Of a stretch of 64,000 nucleotides of DNA, positions 47,388-60,190 are shown piece after piece. The stretch's first letter is position 1. The number at the start of each line of letters is the position of its first letter. A program made the position numbers and the translations under genes. The stretch spans positions 9,424,001 to 9,488,000 of the forward strand of contig JBITNC010000002.1 of assembly GCA_050084985.1 (NCBI GenBank), written 5' to 3'. Source of the stretch: Nageia nagi (Eukaryota; Pinophyta). The notes under the pieces are model-generated. The model was not told the origin of the DNA. It saw nothing but the letters and a program-made list of their open reading frames with translations, and ran no database searches.

Positions 47388-49421
47388 AATCCGAAAGTAT
47401 CTGGGAAAGCTTCCACAATCCTACGGATACACTGTTGCCCGGGATGAAATACGTCGCAGACCATAAGTTGATATGTTGGAAGAATTCCGTAGATCCGGCT
47501 CTCGGAGCTTTCTCTAATAATTTTGAGACGGACTCATTGGGTGTCTCGCAGGTCGTGCTCCGGTGGAACCATTCCGTTCTGTATTGGAAGAGTGGTGCCT
47601 GGAACGGCGAAGTCTTCGACTGCATTCCAGAGATGTCAGGAAAACAACGGAGAATCTTATAGTAGCATATTTAACGTGGAGCACACAGGCTCCGGCACAT
47701 ATTTCAGTTTTACAGTTCCCGCCGGCCGAGCGTCCATCCGCGTGTAATCGTAGACAAGGCCGGAATACTTCTGATGTATATGCTGATTGACGGCAATAGA
47801 TGGAGTAAGCTCTGGTCTCAGCCCAGAGATCAATGCCAGGTCTATGGTCTTTGCAGCCCTTTTGGAATCTGTGATTCGAATGCGATCCAATCCTGCAGTT
47901 GTATAAGTGGGTTTCAGCCAAGAGACTAGAAAGCCTGGGATTCGCAAGAGTGGTGGTCAAGCGGCTGCGTTCGATGGAACTCGCTTAACTGTGATGTCAA
48001 CAATGGTACAAATGACGAGTTCATTGACATGGATACTTGGCTGCCTGATAATAGCAACCAGGCCTACTTATATCCTGCACAGACAGGGAAAGAGTGCAAA
48101 AACGCTTGCCTGCACAACTGCTCCTGCATTGCGTTCAAGTATATGGGAAATCTTTGCAAAATCTGGAGCGGGCTTTTACTGAACATGCGCAACAGTCGGC
48201 CGAAGAACGACTCAGACTCGTTCGTTGGAGTGGCCGTATCTGAGTTTGCAAACACTTTTTCCTCTGGAGATAGAAAAACCAACATCGCCCCAGTGGCTAG
48301 CTGTGTTGTTGCTTGCGCCACTGTTTTCGCTATTTTGGCGTGTTTATTCAGCAGGAGGTGGTGGAAGAGAAGGAACCAGCTCTGCATTGACGCGTTTCGT
48401 GCTTTTTTGGCTCTCAGGTTTACCTTGGATTCGGTCTGTACACGTCCAGAAGCCAACGAGGATAACGATGCAGCATCGATTCGAATGTTCACATACAAGG
48501 AGTTAAAGATCTCAACAAGAAACTTCACACATAAGCTGGGAAGCGGCGCTTTTGATTCGGTTTTCAAAGGTACTCTACCGGACGGTACACTTGTCGCCGT
48601 AAAAAAATTGCAAGGCACAGGAAATGAGGAAGGCAGTTCCGTGCAGAAATCAACACAGTGGGAAACATAAATCATGTGAATCTGATCAGGCTTCGTGGAT
48701 TCTGTGCAGAGAAATCTAAAAGGTTATTGGTGTATGACTGCATGCCCCACGGTTCCCTGAATACATTTCTGTTTAGTAACAAGTCTAAAAACGAAAGGAA
48801 GGTAGAGGACTGGAAAATCCGATTTGAGATAGCACTAGGGGTTGCTCGGGGATTGGTTTATCTTCACGAGGAATGCAAAGAATGCATCATTCACTGTGAT
48901 ATTAAGCCTGAAAACATTCTCCTCGATGAAAACTTCTGCACAAAGCTGCGGATTTCGGTCTGGCAAAGCTCGTGAGAAGAGATTTCAGCCGGGTTTTAAC
49001 TACCACAAGAGGAACGAGGGGGTACTAAGCCCCAGAGTGGATCGCTGGCCTTCCCACCGCTCCAAAGGTGGATGTGTACAGTTTTGGTATGACACTGCTG
49101 GAAATAATATCAGGGCGCAGGAACCTGGATTTGACTGTGCAGGAATCCGGTCAGTTCTATTTTCCCACGTGGGCTGCAACTCAAATCCAGAAGGAAGAGA
49201 TAATGAGTGCTGTAGACAGTAGGATTGCAAACAGTGCTGCTGTTGAAGAGGTTAGAAGAGCTGGTTTGGTGACCATGTTATGTATTCAGGATGATTAAGC
49301 AGTAAGGCCAAGGATGGGCGAAGTTCTCCTCACGTTGGAAGGCAAGACGGAACTCCATACACCACAAATTCCAAGGGCGAAGCAGTACGAAATAAGGATA
49401 GTAATAGCAATTTTTGAAAGA
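47388..49421 (+). pseudogene. G-type lectin S-receptor-like kinase, 5'-truncated pseudogene
   Basis: Starts inside the lectin region (SESIWESFHNPTDT) and lacks promoter, signal peptide and most of the lectin domain. Lesions include a stop at 47660, a stop at 47927 (GAG to TAG in PRDEKPW), frameshifts near 47650, 48640 and 48946, a stop at 49026 and a stop at 49296. The C-terminal segment is deleted near 49375. PAN and membrane regions at 48029-48350 and the kinase blocks HCDIKPEN and GSGAFDSVF (G replaced by D) are still readable. It is certainly non-functional. Confidence 0.95.
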
Positions 49422-49674
49422 ATCTAATAAACTGATGCTACTATTGTATGTAGTATGCTACATCCTCTATTAGAAATATATTTGATAAGTATTTGATTAT
49501 GGAAAATTTGTACATTATTAAATTTTACATATTTTTTCTTCTTTAATTTTTCATATATTTTTTTACATACTTATTACATATCTTGTTAAAATATTAATAT
49601 ATTCAATTTCAACCAGTTAACATACATAATAACCTACATAGATAAGTAATGTCCTATAGATGTTAAAATGCTTT

Positions 49675-49945
49675 ACCTTAATTCATGCTAACGGCTAAAT
49701 TTTACTCGACTTCTCTTGCGGTTGTTTTTGACGTATAAGAGTTAAGATGCTTCTCCACCAATTTTCCATGATTTTATGGATCTATCTTATCAGGTAAAGT
49801 AGACTCGCCTTCTTTTGCTAACATTCTGACATCTATAAAGAATCAATATGCTAATGTATGACCTTGACCCTATTGTGGAGCTCAGTCCCGCTTTTGCAAT
49901 GGGAGAAGCACGATAATTTAGGTAACTTATTTGCATCAACAACTA
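49675..49945 (+). pseudogene. Decayed SRLK 5' end downstream of pseudogene
   Basis: Aligns with 36600-36920 and 6110-6450: aacggctaaat, ggtaaagtagactcgcc, acatctataaagaatc and caatgggagaag in the same order. It ends earlier than the other two, at tttgcatcaacaacta. It shows the same unit structure behind a second SRLK copy. Confidence 0.6.
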
Positions 49946-51110
49946 AACTAGTTTTTGCAACTAAGTGCAATGGGTATATCATAAAAATATATTTAGTATT
50001 TTGTTTTTTTCTAAATACAGTATTTGACAATTAAACTTAAAAAATTAATTTTTTTATCAAATACAAATGTCAAAAATAAGTATAACATTCTACAAAGTTT
50101 GAATTTTATAATTTTGAATTAAATTGTATTTAATCTAATTATGTACATAATAGAAAATGTAATTAAATAGAAAGTAAATAGATAAATATTTGATTTGTTT
50201 GCTACAAATTACATATAATGATTGTGTTTCAAATAATATTTTTGAATAGAGCATTCAATGATAAATCTAGGATCGTAGAACTCCATCAACTTAAAATATA
50301 ATATGATATTTTCATTTGTATTTAAGTGTTTGAATGCAAATATGAAATAAATCTAAAAAAATAATTTCAAATCAAATTTAAAAATTAAAGTTTATCCTCT
50401 TTTTCTTTCTAATGTTATATGAAAATGAATGATTTTCCTTAATGAAGGACTATTATGTTTAAATAAACTACTATATTTATTGAAAAATTATTATTATATG
50501 CTAAAGTTAAAGTAAACATTCAAAAAATAAAATTTGAAATGGAGGACTTCGGTGAGGATGTAGGGTGGACATCGACTGCTTTATTTTTTCTTTCTCAAGC
50601 TGAATTTGGAGGTTTCTAAATAAGCTTTACTAATTTTATTTTTTAATTTATTTTATATTTTATTTTCAAACAAAGATGATGAAACATATTTATGATTTTT
50701 TATATGTTTCAATAGTTATAATATAATATCTATCCACTATGATGTTATATGGATTGTCCTTATGCATTATTAAGAGGATATGTCATACGTGGATACTTCA
50801 TTTTATTATTATATTTTCTACTCATATGGTTATAAATTACTAGAGTAAAACAACATGCAAATATGATATTATTAAAATCAATACATGAAAATTTTATATG
50901 CTAATGCAATAGTTGAGTTTTATAATATTATAGTAAACTTTCTTTTCATAAATATTTAACTATGTATTTGTTTACCATAAATTTTATGTATTATTTAAAA
51001 AATAAATGTTTATCCTAATCTCTAAAAATAAATAAATATAAATTATCTATCAATTATTCAATATCCTATAAATTCTTTTTATGTATAATCTTAATAATTT
51101 ACATGATAAT
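49946..51110. other. AT-rich intergenic DNA
   Basis: No gene or repeat family recognised. Confidence 0.5.
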
Positions 51111-51585
51111 TGTTAGGAATATATATTATTAAAGAAAAATATAATATGAAATAAACCTTGTAGAAGTAAATAAATAAATTATAGAAATCAATCACACAAG
51201 ATATCAACACAGATTTAATGAGATTCACCCAGTGTGGGCTACATCCTTGAAGAAACAACCAGTCGGATCTTTATCATAGTCCAAAATAATAGAGGGATTA
51301 TAATCTGCATCAGCTAGATGCACAATCTCCTCAGTCTCTCATAAGCTCTCTCAAGCTCTCGTATGCTCAAATCCTAGCACACTTCTAAAACATTACATAT
51401 ACTATTCTTCATACAAAATCCTCTTTATAAAAAGAGTTTACAATTTGTGACCTAATATCAATGATCCAGATTACAATTTATAACCTAATAATAATAGATT
51501 AAATTTATCATCAAAATTAGCATCCACTTCATAAATAATCGTAGTGCTCCGTTGTACATAATTGTATAGTCTCCATATTTCAACA
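51111..51585 (-). repeat. 3' LTR of minus-strand copia relic
   Basis: 475 bp, starting tgttaggaata and ending atttcaaca on the plus strand. On the minus strand it is preceded by the purine tract caagtgggaga, the usual polypurine tract of Tnt1/Tork-like copia elements. No partner LTR is present in the window. Confidence 0.75.
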
Positions 51586-52929
51586 ATCTCCCACTTGAAG
51601 ATTGTTCACATAAAGTCCATTATTTCTACAATTGTTGGGGATATCCCTAAGCCTTCATGGTTTTATCAAACCAATTATAGTTGAGCCAAAGTTCAACTTA
51701 TCTTTTGAAAATACTTTGTTCAACATATCTATAGGATTTTCACTACTATGTATCTTTTCCAACATTAATGATCCATCCTCCAATACTGATAGTATCCAAT
51801 GGTACCTACGTCAAATGTGTTTGGTTCTTGAATGAAAAGTTGAATTCTTTGCAATAATGGCACTCTAGCTATCACTCCATAACCTATAATCCTTTTATTT
51901 ATGTCCTTATTCTTCCATCAATATTTGAAGCCAAATGATCTCCTTGCTAGCCTCTATAGCTATAACATACTCTACCTCTATTGTAGATAATGCCACAACC
52001 TACTATAGCTTGGACACCCAACTCACAGCTATTCCACCAATAGTGAAAACATAACTGGGGATGCTCATCCCACCATCTTTGTCACCTATCATATTTGAGT
52101 CTACAAAACCTTATAAATAAGTATTAGTACCACCATAATATAAATAAAGATTAGATGTACCTCTCAAATGCTGAAATATCCATTTCACTACTCTTTTCTA
52201 GGGTTACTCATGTACTTGCTCATAATTCCCACTGATTGCATAATATCAGGTCTAATGCAAACCATAACATACATTAAACTACCAACAGTATATGCATAAG
52301 GGACCTTGGCCAAATGCTCTTTCTCCTTATCATTTTTAGGATACATATCTTTGGTTAATTTAAAATGGTTTACAAGAGGTACACTTACTAGCTTCTCATT
52401 ATTCGTATTAAACCTCTTCAAAATTTTCTCTATCTACACCACTTGAGATAACTCCAACTTCTGGTTCTTCCTATCTCTCATGATTCTCATACTAAGGATT
52501 TGTTTAGCAACCCCCAAATCCTTAATGGCAAAAATCCTTGCTAACCCCTTCTTGAGATCACTGATATCCTACATATTATTACCAATTACAAGCATATCAT
52601 CAACATAGAAAAGCAAGATAATGTAACTTCCATTACCTAATATATTGAAGTACACACAATGGTCTGAATAACACCTATCATAATCTAGATTCTACATGAA
52701 CCTATAAAACTTTAAATACCATTATTTAGGAGCTTGTTTCAAACTATATAAGCTCTTCTTCAACATGCAAATAAGGTTTTCCTTCCCTTTTACCTCATAA
52801 CACTCTAGTTGGTGCATATAGATTTCCTCTTCCAAATCACCATGGAGGAAAGATATTTTGACATCAAGTTGGTCTAAATGTAAATTCTCTACTACAACTA
52901 AGCTTCAAATAATACAAATAGAAGTCATT
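51586..52929 (-). pseudogene. Copia RT/RNase H relic (second copia element)
   Basis: Minus-strand pieces in order: LHLDQLDVKISFLHGDLEEEIYM near 52850, FYVDDMLVIGNN near 52600, VPYAYTVGSLMYVMVCIRPDIMQSVG at 52200-52300, then ALSTIEVEYV near 51970 and FHSRTKHI near 51830. Stops and shifts are frequent. This relic is cut at 52930 by the chromovirus, and its upstream part continues at 58776. Confidence 0.85.
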
Positions 52930-53315
52930 TATTACGATTCTGCTAGATCTTAAATAAAATAATGCAAAAATAATAATAAGATTTCTAGCTTTTCAATGAA
53001 ATAAGAGCAGATCTGCAAACTCATCAATATTCAATAAATAATAGAACTTGAATTTGCAAATGAAAACACTAAATCACAATAGCTTTACTAAACAAGAGCT
53101 GAATCACTGGCTGCTTCAAGGGGGCTTCCTCCTTACACTTCAAATCCAAAAATACGAGTTGAATGATGACATTCTCAAGCTATACAACATCTTTATATGA
53201 TACTAACCCTAACCCTAATCTGCCCTACTAATAATTATGGTATTCACATTACAATTCGGTTACATCATAAGTATACTACTAATATAATTAAATTTTAGGA
53301 TGTGGGATCCTAACA
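52930..53315 (-). repeat. Chromovirus 3' LTR
   Basis: Matches 58385-58770 at about 96-97 percent by eye. On the minus strand it starts TGTTAGGATCCCAC. The terminal base next to 52930 is mutated (tattacg for tgttacg). Confidence 0.9.
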
Positions 53316-53339
53316 TGCCACCCCTCTTAGAACAAAGCT

Positions 53340-56300
53340 TTGTCCTCAAAGCTTAAATTTAGGAAATTGTAGCTGTAATTGATGTAGCACTTCCCAAGTT
53401 GCATCTTCAGGTTCCAATCCTCACCACTACACTAGAACTTCAGTAATAGTATGATTACGAAGTTGGTGGGAACGTCATGCTAAAACTCCTTCAGGTTCAA
53501 TTAGCATGGAGCCATCTTTTTTTAACTCTGGTAATTGTGTTTGAATCTATACCTGGGAACCAACCACACTCTTAAGACAAGAGACATGAAAAATTAGATG
53601 GATTCTAGAAGTAGTTAGAAACTCCAACTTGTAGGCAGTAGGTCCAATGTGCTGAAGAACTTTATAAGGCCTGTAGAATTTTGGAGCTAACTTTTGCAGT
53701 CCTTTGATCTTAAGGGATTTTTGTCTATAAGGCTGAAGTCATAAAAATACCATGTCACCCTCTTGAAATTCTCTCTCGACTCGTTGTTGATCAACTTGTT
53801 TACGGTGTTGTGCAGCTTGTAGGTTTTCCTTGAGCAAATAAAGAATACCATCTCTGTTAATCAACTCTGAATCGACTGCTGACACATTACTACTACCTGC
53901 CACATAAGATGACACTGTAGGGGGTGCCTATCCATACAACGCTTCATAGAGAGTCATCTTGATTAAGGAATGGTATGAAGAATTATATCCACCATTCGGC
54001 CAATGGGAGCCATTTTACCCAATGAATTGGTTGTACTGAAGCAAAGTAATGTAAATAAGTCTCTAAACACTTATTGACAATTTCTATTTGACCATCAGTT
54101 TGGGGGTGATAAGCTGAACTCATGTTGAGTTGGGTTCCTTGAAGCTTAAAAAATTCCCTCCAAAAATGACTAGCGAAGGTTGGATCATGATCACTGACAA
54201 TAGTCTTTGGCATGCCATGAAGTTTGAAAATATTATCCATAAATAGTTGAGCCACATTGACGGCCTTATAGGGATGGGATAAAGAATAGAAATGTGCATA
54301 TTTAGATAATCGATCCACCACCACCATGATAACTGATTTGCCATGTGATTTTGGAAGGCCCTCAATAAAGTCCATTGAAATATCTATCCATGTATGCTTT
54401 GGAATGGGAAGCGGTTGGAGGAGGCTTAGAGTGCCTATTATTTCCCCTTTCTATCATTGACACACATGACATTCAGCTACAAACTATTTGATATCTTATT
54501 TCATGCCAACCCAATAAAATGATCTAGCCATGTGCTTGTAGGTCTTCAAGAAACCAAAGTGTCTTGTAGCTGGTGTAGAATGTAATTCATGTAGTATCAC
54601 TTCTCGACACTGTGACTGTGATGGTAACATTATCCTACCCTCAAATCTTAAAATTTCATTACCCATGTATGATGGGGTTTCAGTGTAGGGTCAACTTTGA
54701 GTTGTTGAATCAACTCCTAGATAGAGCTATCAGCAAGCCACTCCTATTTAACCATATCCATCCATTATGGAACTGGTGAAGAAAAAGCTTACAAGGTAGG
54801 TTGGTCTTCAAATTTTTGTGATAAAGCATCAACAACCACATTTTCTTTACCCTTGCGATACATTATGTCATAATCATACCCCAAAAGTTTTGTGACCCAT
54901 TTATGTTGCTTAGGAGTTGAGATTCATTGTTCCAAGAAGTACTTCAGGCTATGATGGTCTGTAAGGATGAGGAAGTGTCGACCAATTAGGTACGATTGCC
55001 ATCATTGCACTGCATGAATGATAGCCATCATTCCTTTTTCATATGTTGACCTTCCCAAATTTTTTCCTGATAGTGCCTTACTGGTAAAAGCTAGAGGTCT
55101 TCCTTCCTGCATCAAAACTGCACCAATTCCCACACCATAAGCATCACTTTCAATGACAAATGTTTTTGAGAAGTCTCGCATGGCTAAGATAGGAGTAGAA
55201 CACATTGCCCCTTTTAACTTATTAAAAGCATCCTCTGCTTGAGGTGACCAACTAAATGCATTCTTTTTCAATAGGGTTGTCAATGGTGCTGCTATTTTAC
55301 CATAGTCTTTTACAAACTTATGGTAGTACCCAGTCAATCCAAGGAATCCTCGTAAACTTCTTAGAGACTTAGGGGCACTCCAATTTTGCATGTCTTGAAT
55401 TTTATGGGGATCCACCTTGACCCCTTCCTCCGAAATAATATGCCCCAAATACTCAACCTCGATCTTCCCAAAGGAACATTTTGACTCCTTAGCATACAAT
55501 TGGTTGGTATGCATAACTTGTAAAGTTTGGTCTACATGTGCCACATGTTCTTCCCAAGTTTTGCTATAAACTAGAATGTCATAAAAGAAAACTAGAATGA
55601 ATTTTCTAAGAAATGGATGGAAGATATGATTCATTAAACTTTGGAAGGTAGAGGGTGCATTTGTAAGACCAAACGACATCACCAGAAATTCATAATGGCC
55701 ATCATGAGTGCGGAAAGTAGTTTTTGGGATATCTTCCTCCTTGAGTCAAATCTGATGATACCCTGATCGTAAATCAAATTTTGAAAAATATTTGGCCCCA
55801 TGTAACTCATCCAACAATTCATCAATAACTGGGATAGGAAACTTATCCTTCACAGTGATTTTGTTAAGAGCTCGAAAGTCTACACACATCTGCCATGAAC
55901 CATCTTTTTTACAAACCAAAATCATAGGAGAAGAATAGGGACTAACACTAGGTCTTATAATTCCTGCTTCCAACATTTCCTAGACCAATCTTTCAATTTC
56001 ATTTTTCTACAAGCAGGGATGTCGATATGGTCTAATGTTTGGTGGTAGACTACCAGGAATCAACTAGATGGCATGATCATGAGAATGATGCAGAGGCAAC
56101 CCCATAGGCTCATCAAAGATATCTTTATGCTGATCCACCAACTGTTGCAATGCGTTAGACTCCCCCACTTTTGATTCCATGGACTGAATAAAAAATAATT
56201 GGGCCATCATTCCCTTCCCACTTTAATGAAGGATCTTTTTCATACGATGTGAAGTCACAACAAGTGAAGGTCCTACTCGTAACCCTGTGAGAGTATACTC

Positions 56301-57733
56301 TTATCCCCCAACTGTGAACTTCATCCAAAGTTCTGCAAAATTCCATAAGATTGGTCCCAAAGTTCTAAGCCATTGTGCCCCTAAGACAATGTCACATCCA
56401 CCTAAGGGTAATGCATACATGTCACTCTTCAAGGTGTAGTGACCCATATTGAGCTTGACATTATGATAAGTTCCCTTGCATGCTATCTTTCCTCCATTTC
56501 CAATCATTACCTCAAAGTTGTTGGTAGGATGTATGTAGCAATTGGCATCTCGTGCTACTCATGGATCAATGAAGTTATGTGTACTTCCAGAATCTAGCAA
56601 CATAATGAGAGTTTTATTTTTGAAGGATCCTTTAACCTTCATGGTTTGTGGAGAAGAAATTTTGGCAAGAGCATTAAGTGAAATTTTAGGAGTATCTTCA
56701 TTAGCGTTACCAGTTTCAATGGCCTCTTCCTCTATCTCGACCTTCGCATCATCAGATTGGTCACTAGGAGCATTTGCATTCAATAAGTATAATTTTTGTG
56801 TGGTGCATCAATGGCTTGGTCCAAACTTCTCATCACAATTATAGCAAAGTCCCTTCTTACGATGCTCTTCCATTTCTTATGGGGTTAGCCTCTTAATTTG
56901 TAGTGGTTGATCCATTCTTGGAGTTTGAGGATGATGGGGTGGTGTCCCAAACTATTATCATCCTTGGCAATGCTGAGCATTGAACTTATCCTCGACCAAC
57001 TTTGGCAACCCTATTGCCTCCATCATTGTATTAGGTTTAAACATTTTGACTTCAGTCTTAATTTCCTCCTTTAAGCCACTAATAAAACAACTTTTGAAAA
57101 AAGCTTCATCTAACCCTGTTGTATGATTTGCAAGTTTCTCAAATTGGGTCTGATAGTCTCTTACTATTGATGTCTATCGTAACTTAGTGAGTGCTCCTAT
57201 GAAGTCCTCAAAAGCAATTGTCCCAAACCTGATTAGTAGTTATTTTATGAATTCCCCCAATCAGGATAGCCATTAGTTCTTTCAAACCACTAATACCATT
57301 AAATAGCCTCAAGATCCAAATGAAATGAAGTAATTCTAACCTTTTGATCCTTAAGAATTTGGTTTAAGGAAAATTATTACTCAGATCGATAGATCCAACT
57401 AGTTGGGTCCTCTCCATTGAACCTAGGAAAATCAAGCTTAGTTGTTCTTGGAATAATAGATGCCTGTGGACTTGCTTATTGATAGGTATTCCTATTTTGA
57501 TTAGAACTTCCTGCTGATGAAGTTTATGCCTATTATGTTGATTATGTCAATGTTTGAATTTGGATTATGTTCCTATCCAAGGCATTATACTTGAGATCCA
57601 ATCCTGATAACTTTGCATTCAAATCATCAAACATGTCCTTGAGATTTACTCCTCCCAATGCAAATTTAATCTATTGAATCTCTTGGTCTAAATCCTTCAA
57701 GGTCAGGTCTTGAGATCTTCTCCCTTCTGCCAT
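53340..57733 (-). pseudogene. Chromovirus gag-pol with chromodomain
   Basis: The minus-strand ATG at 57733 opens MAEGRRSQDLTLKDL. The zinc knuckle CYNCDEKFGPSH is near 56840, and the protease LLDSGSTHNFID at 56560-56600. RT pieces: [19 protein letters not shown] (55900) and FFYDILVYS (55590), where the YVDD-type site is damaged. RNase H: FVIESDAYGVGIGAVL (55150). Integrase: DFIEGLPKS to HPQTDGQ (53983-54375), with the DD-E core partly visible. Near 53400 TEVLV-W-GLEPEDATWE shows a chromodomain, which in active elements directs insertion to heterochromatin. Confidence 0.88.
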
Positions 57734-58370
57734 TTTTTTTTCAAAGTGGGGCCCACGGTCGTTTACACTCAATAGTAGGTGGCCGCCAAAACTCAACCCT
57801 GAAACACACCTTTTTTTTTGGATTTCTTTTTGCTTTGCTGTAAGATACTATGATTATGAACTCTAAACTCTAAACTTTGAGCTCTGAACTGATTTACTAT
57901 AGCACCTTATGCCTCCCAAGTTAATTTTTTTTTAATTTTCTATGGAAAAATCGAATTAGGGTAAGGTGTTTTTGCTTTGCAGGCCTACCTAAACCCCCCT
58001 CCTATCCAACTTTCGTAATGAAAGAGGCTACAAAGATGGCTTCTATGGTGAGTAACTTCCCGGGGCTAACCGCTTACCGATGCACTACAGTTTACAAATG
58101 ACCAACAAATTCCTACCTACTTCCAATTTCTTTTTCCTAGATGGTCTTTGATATACCTTTCAGTATGTGGAGTCCGATTCCGTATATGAGTTTTGTCTAA
58201 GGCCTGGGTATTGATGCAAAGTTTTATGCACCTCACTTCACATGCAGCTTTATGGGCAAACATGCTTAGCAAAAAATGATAGATCCTCTATGATATTTTA
58301 AAACCCTCAGCACAGGGTTTCTAGCCTAGACTCTAAAAAACATTTTTACAGTAGAATGGCCCTAGAAAGA

Positions 58371-58382
58371 GCTCTGATACCA
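58371..58382 (-). promoter_or_regulatory. Chromovirus primer binding site
   Basis: GCTCTGATACCA on the plus strand is the complement of TGGTATCAGAGC. It lies two bases inside the 5' LTR end (ATCGTAACA on the minus strand), as expected for initiator methionine tRNA priming. Confidence 0.88.
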
Positions 58383-58384
58383 CT

Positions 58385-58770
58385 TGTTACGATTCTGCTA
58401 AATCTTAAATAAAATAATGCAAAAACAATAACAAGATTTCTAGCTTTTCAATGAAATAAGAGCAGATCTGCAAACTCATCAATATTCAATAAATAATAGA
58501 ACTCAAATTTGCAAATGAAAACACTGAATCACAATAGCTTTACTAAACAAGAGCTGAATCACTGGTTGCTTCAAGGGGGCTTCCTCCTTACACTTCAAAT
58601 CCAAAAATATGAGCTGAATGATGACATTCTCAAGCCGTACAACATCTTTATATGATACTAACCCTAACCCTAATCTGCCCTACTAATAATTATGGTATTC
58701 ACATTACAATCCGGTTACATCATAAGTATACTACTAATATAATTAAATGTTAGGATGTGGGATTCTAACA
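58385..58770 (-). repeat. Chromovirus 5' LTR
   Basis: Direct repeat of 52930-53315. The plus strand starts tgttacgattctg and ends gattctaaca. Confidence 0.9.
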
Positions 58771-58775
58771 TCATC

Positions 58776-58915
58776 TTAACTATAAGAGAAAAAATCTCAT
58801 CATAGTCTATACCTTTCCTTTGTGCATATCCTTTCGCAACAAGTTCTTTTCTTTGTATCTCTTATTTCCTCCTACTTCTTACTTTACTCTATAGACCCAT
58901 TTATTAAAAATTATA
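58776..58915 (-). pseudogene. Copia RT N-terminal part, continuation of 51586-52929
   Basis: Minus strand: NKWVYRVK, then LVAKGYAQRKGIDYDE and IFSLIVKM, the start of copia RT. Joining it across the chromovirus to 52929 restores the order of RT blocks. Nothing of integrase or gag lies further right, so the copia relic is 5'-truncated here. Confidence 0.85.
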
Positions 58916-59714
58916 AATGTAAATATATGTGAAATTTTTTTTCATAATGTAGTTATTAAAGATTTGTAAGTATATTAATGATTATGAAATTTAGGAATAA
59001 TTATGAATTTTACATATTACATAGTAATGATGTGATTATAAAGAGCTTTTAAATGTAGTGATCACATAGTTTGATGATGATTGTAAATTATACAAGTTTG
59101 ATCATCAAATATTATGTCTCAAGATTATTTATTAACAAACTAAATCATTTATTATTATATGAAATTTATTATATTAAATTTATTTTTTAGAGTAAATAAA
59201 TATGAAAAGTTTAAGAGTGAGGATGAAATATCAATGAGTGAGGAAGCTAGAGTGCATTATTCTTAGAGAACTTTAATTTAAAGCTTTATAACTTTCATTA
59301 GTCTATGATTATTATTAATATTTTATAGAATTAAAATATATTTCAAAAATATATTTCCTTTAAATATGTCAATTTTTATTAAATTTATTTTTTATCAAAC
59401 TGGATATTAAAGATCTTAATTTCATAATGGATGATATATAAAAAATTCAAATAGATGTTAAGCTAGTGTAATAATGATGAAGGTAAAATGTAAAGTCAAC
59501 ATTTAACGTTCTTTAAACCTATGGTTTGTAGGATATATGAAATGTTTTTAAATATCACCAAAGTAGAGGGTGAGAGTAGAACCTAAACGTTTAATGTAGA
59601 TACCTTTTCACCCACTTGTCTCCCAACTCCCCTAAGAAGAGGTTTTCAATGTATAGCAAATCTATAGGGGGCCTCCAATTTTCTATTCTATCTATTCCAT
59701 GGGGGACAACTATC
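58916..59714. other. AT-rich intergenic DNA
   Basis: No gene recognised. Confidence 0.5.
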
Positions 59715-60190
59715 TGGAGTCTAGTTGAAAATTTTATTCAATGTTGACAAAGCTCTTCCATTTTTAAGAAATTAATTAGTTGTAATAGTGGTGTACATGT
59801 ATGCATATTCTTTCATAGAAAAAAAAATAGATATATTACTAAATGGGTTTTGATATATATATTTATTTTCATGCCCTTAAAAGGTGTTATTTTTGCCTAA
59901 AAAAATAAATGTATCAAATGTTTTGTTCTTCATTGAGTTTTATAAACTTCCTAAAAAAAATTGGATGCCAATATTTTCAACACTACAGGACATAAATTCT
60001 TAACATTTGTTTAATTGGATAAGTGAACAAAAGATAAAGATCTCATAATTTATACTAGAATTTGGATGGTGATATCATAAAAACAATACCATAATAAATT
60101 ATTTTAACTTATAGGAAAAATATCAAATACAATATACCAATTTTGAAAATATAATTTTTAGGAGTAGGAATTGATATAAGACATGCAACA
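59715..60190 (-). repeat. Inverted duplicate of 45700-46190, right arm
   Basis: Lies 0.4-0.85 kb downstream of the intact SRLK stop codon, in its 3' flank. See the left arm for shared landmarks. The orientation follows that of the neighbouring SRLK copies. Confidence 0.75.

Larger units (their letters stand above)
52930..58770 (-). mobile_element. Ty3/gypsy chromovirus inserted in copia RT
   Basis: About 5.8 kb with LTRs at 52930-53315 and 58385-58770. The flanks TCATT (52925-52929) and TCATC (58771-58775) fit a 5 bp target duplication with one later change. Order on the minus strand: 5' LTR, primer site, gag with zinc knuckle, protease, RT, RNase H, integrase, chromodomain, polypurine tract, 3' LTR. 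It interrupts the copia relic exactly between IVKM and TSI of the RT domain. The coding part is riddled with stops. Confidence 0.92.

Noticed and set aside
53198-53215. Telomere-like ctaaccctaaccctaa (also near 58655)
   Set aside because: It is only two to three units inside the chromovirus LTR, present in both LTR copies, and so part of the LTR rather than an interstitial telomere.
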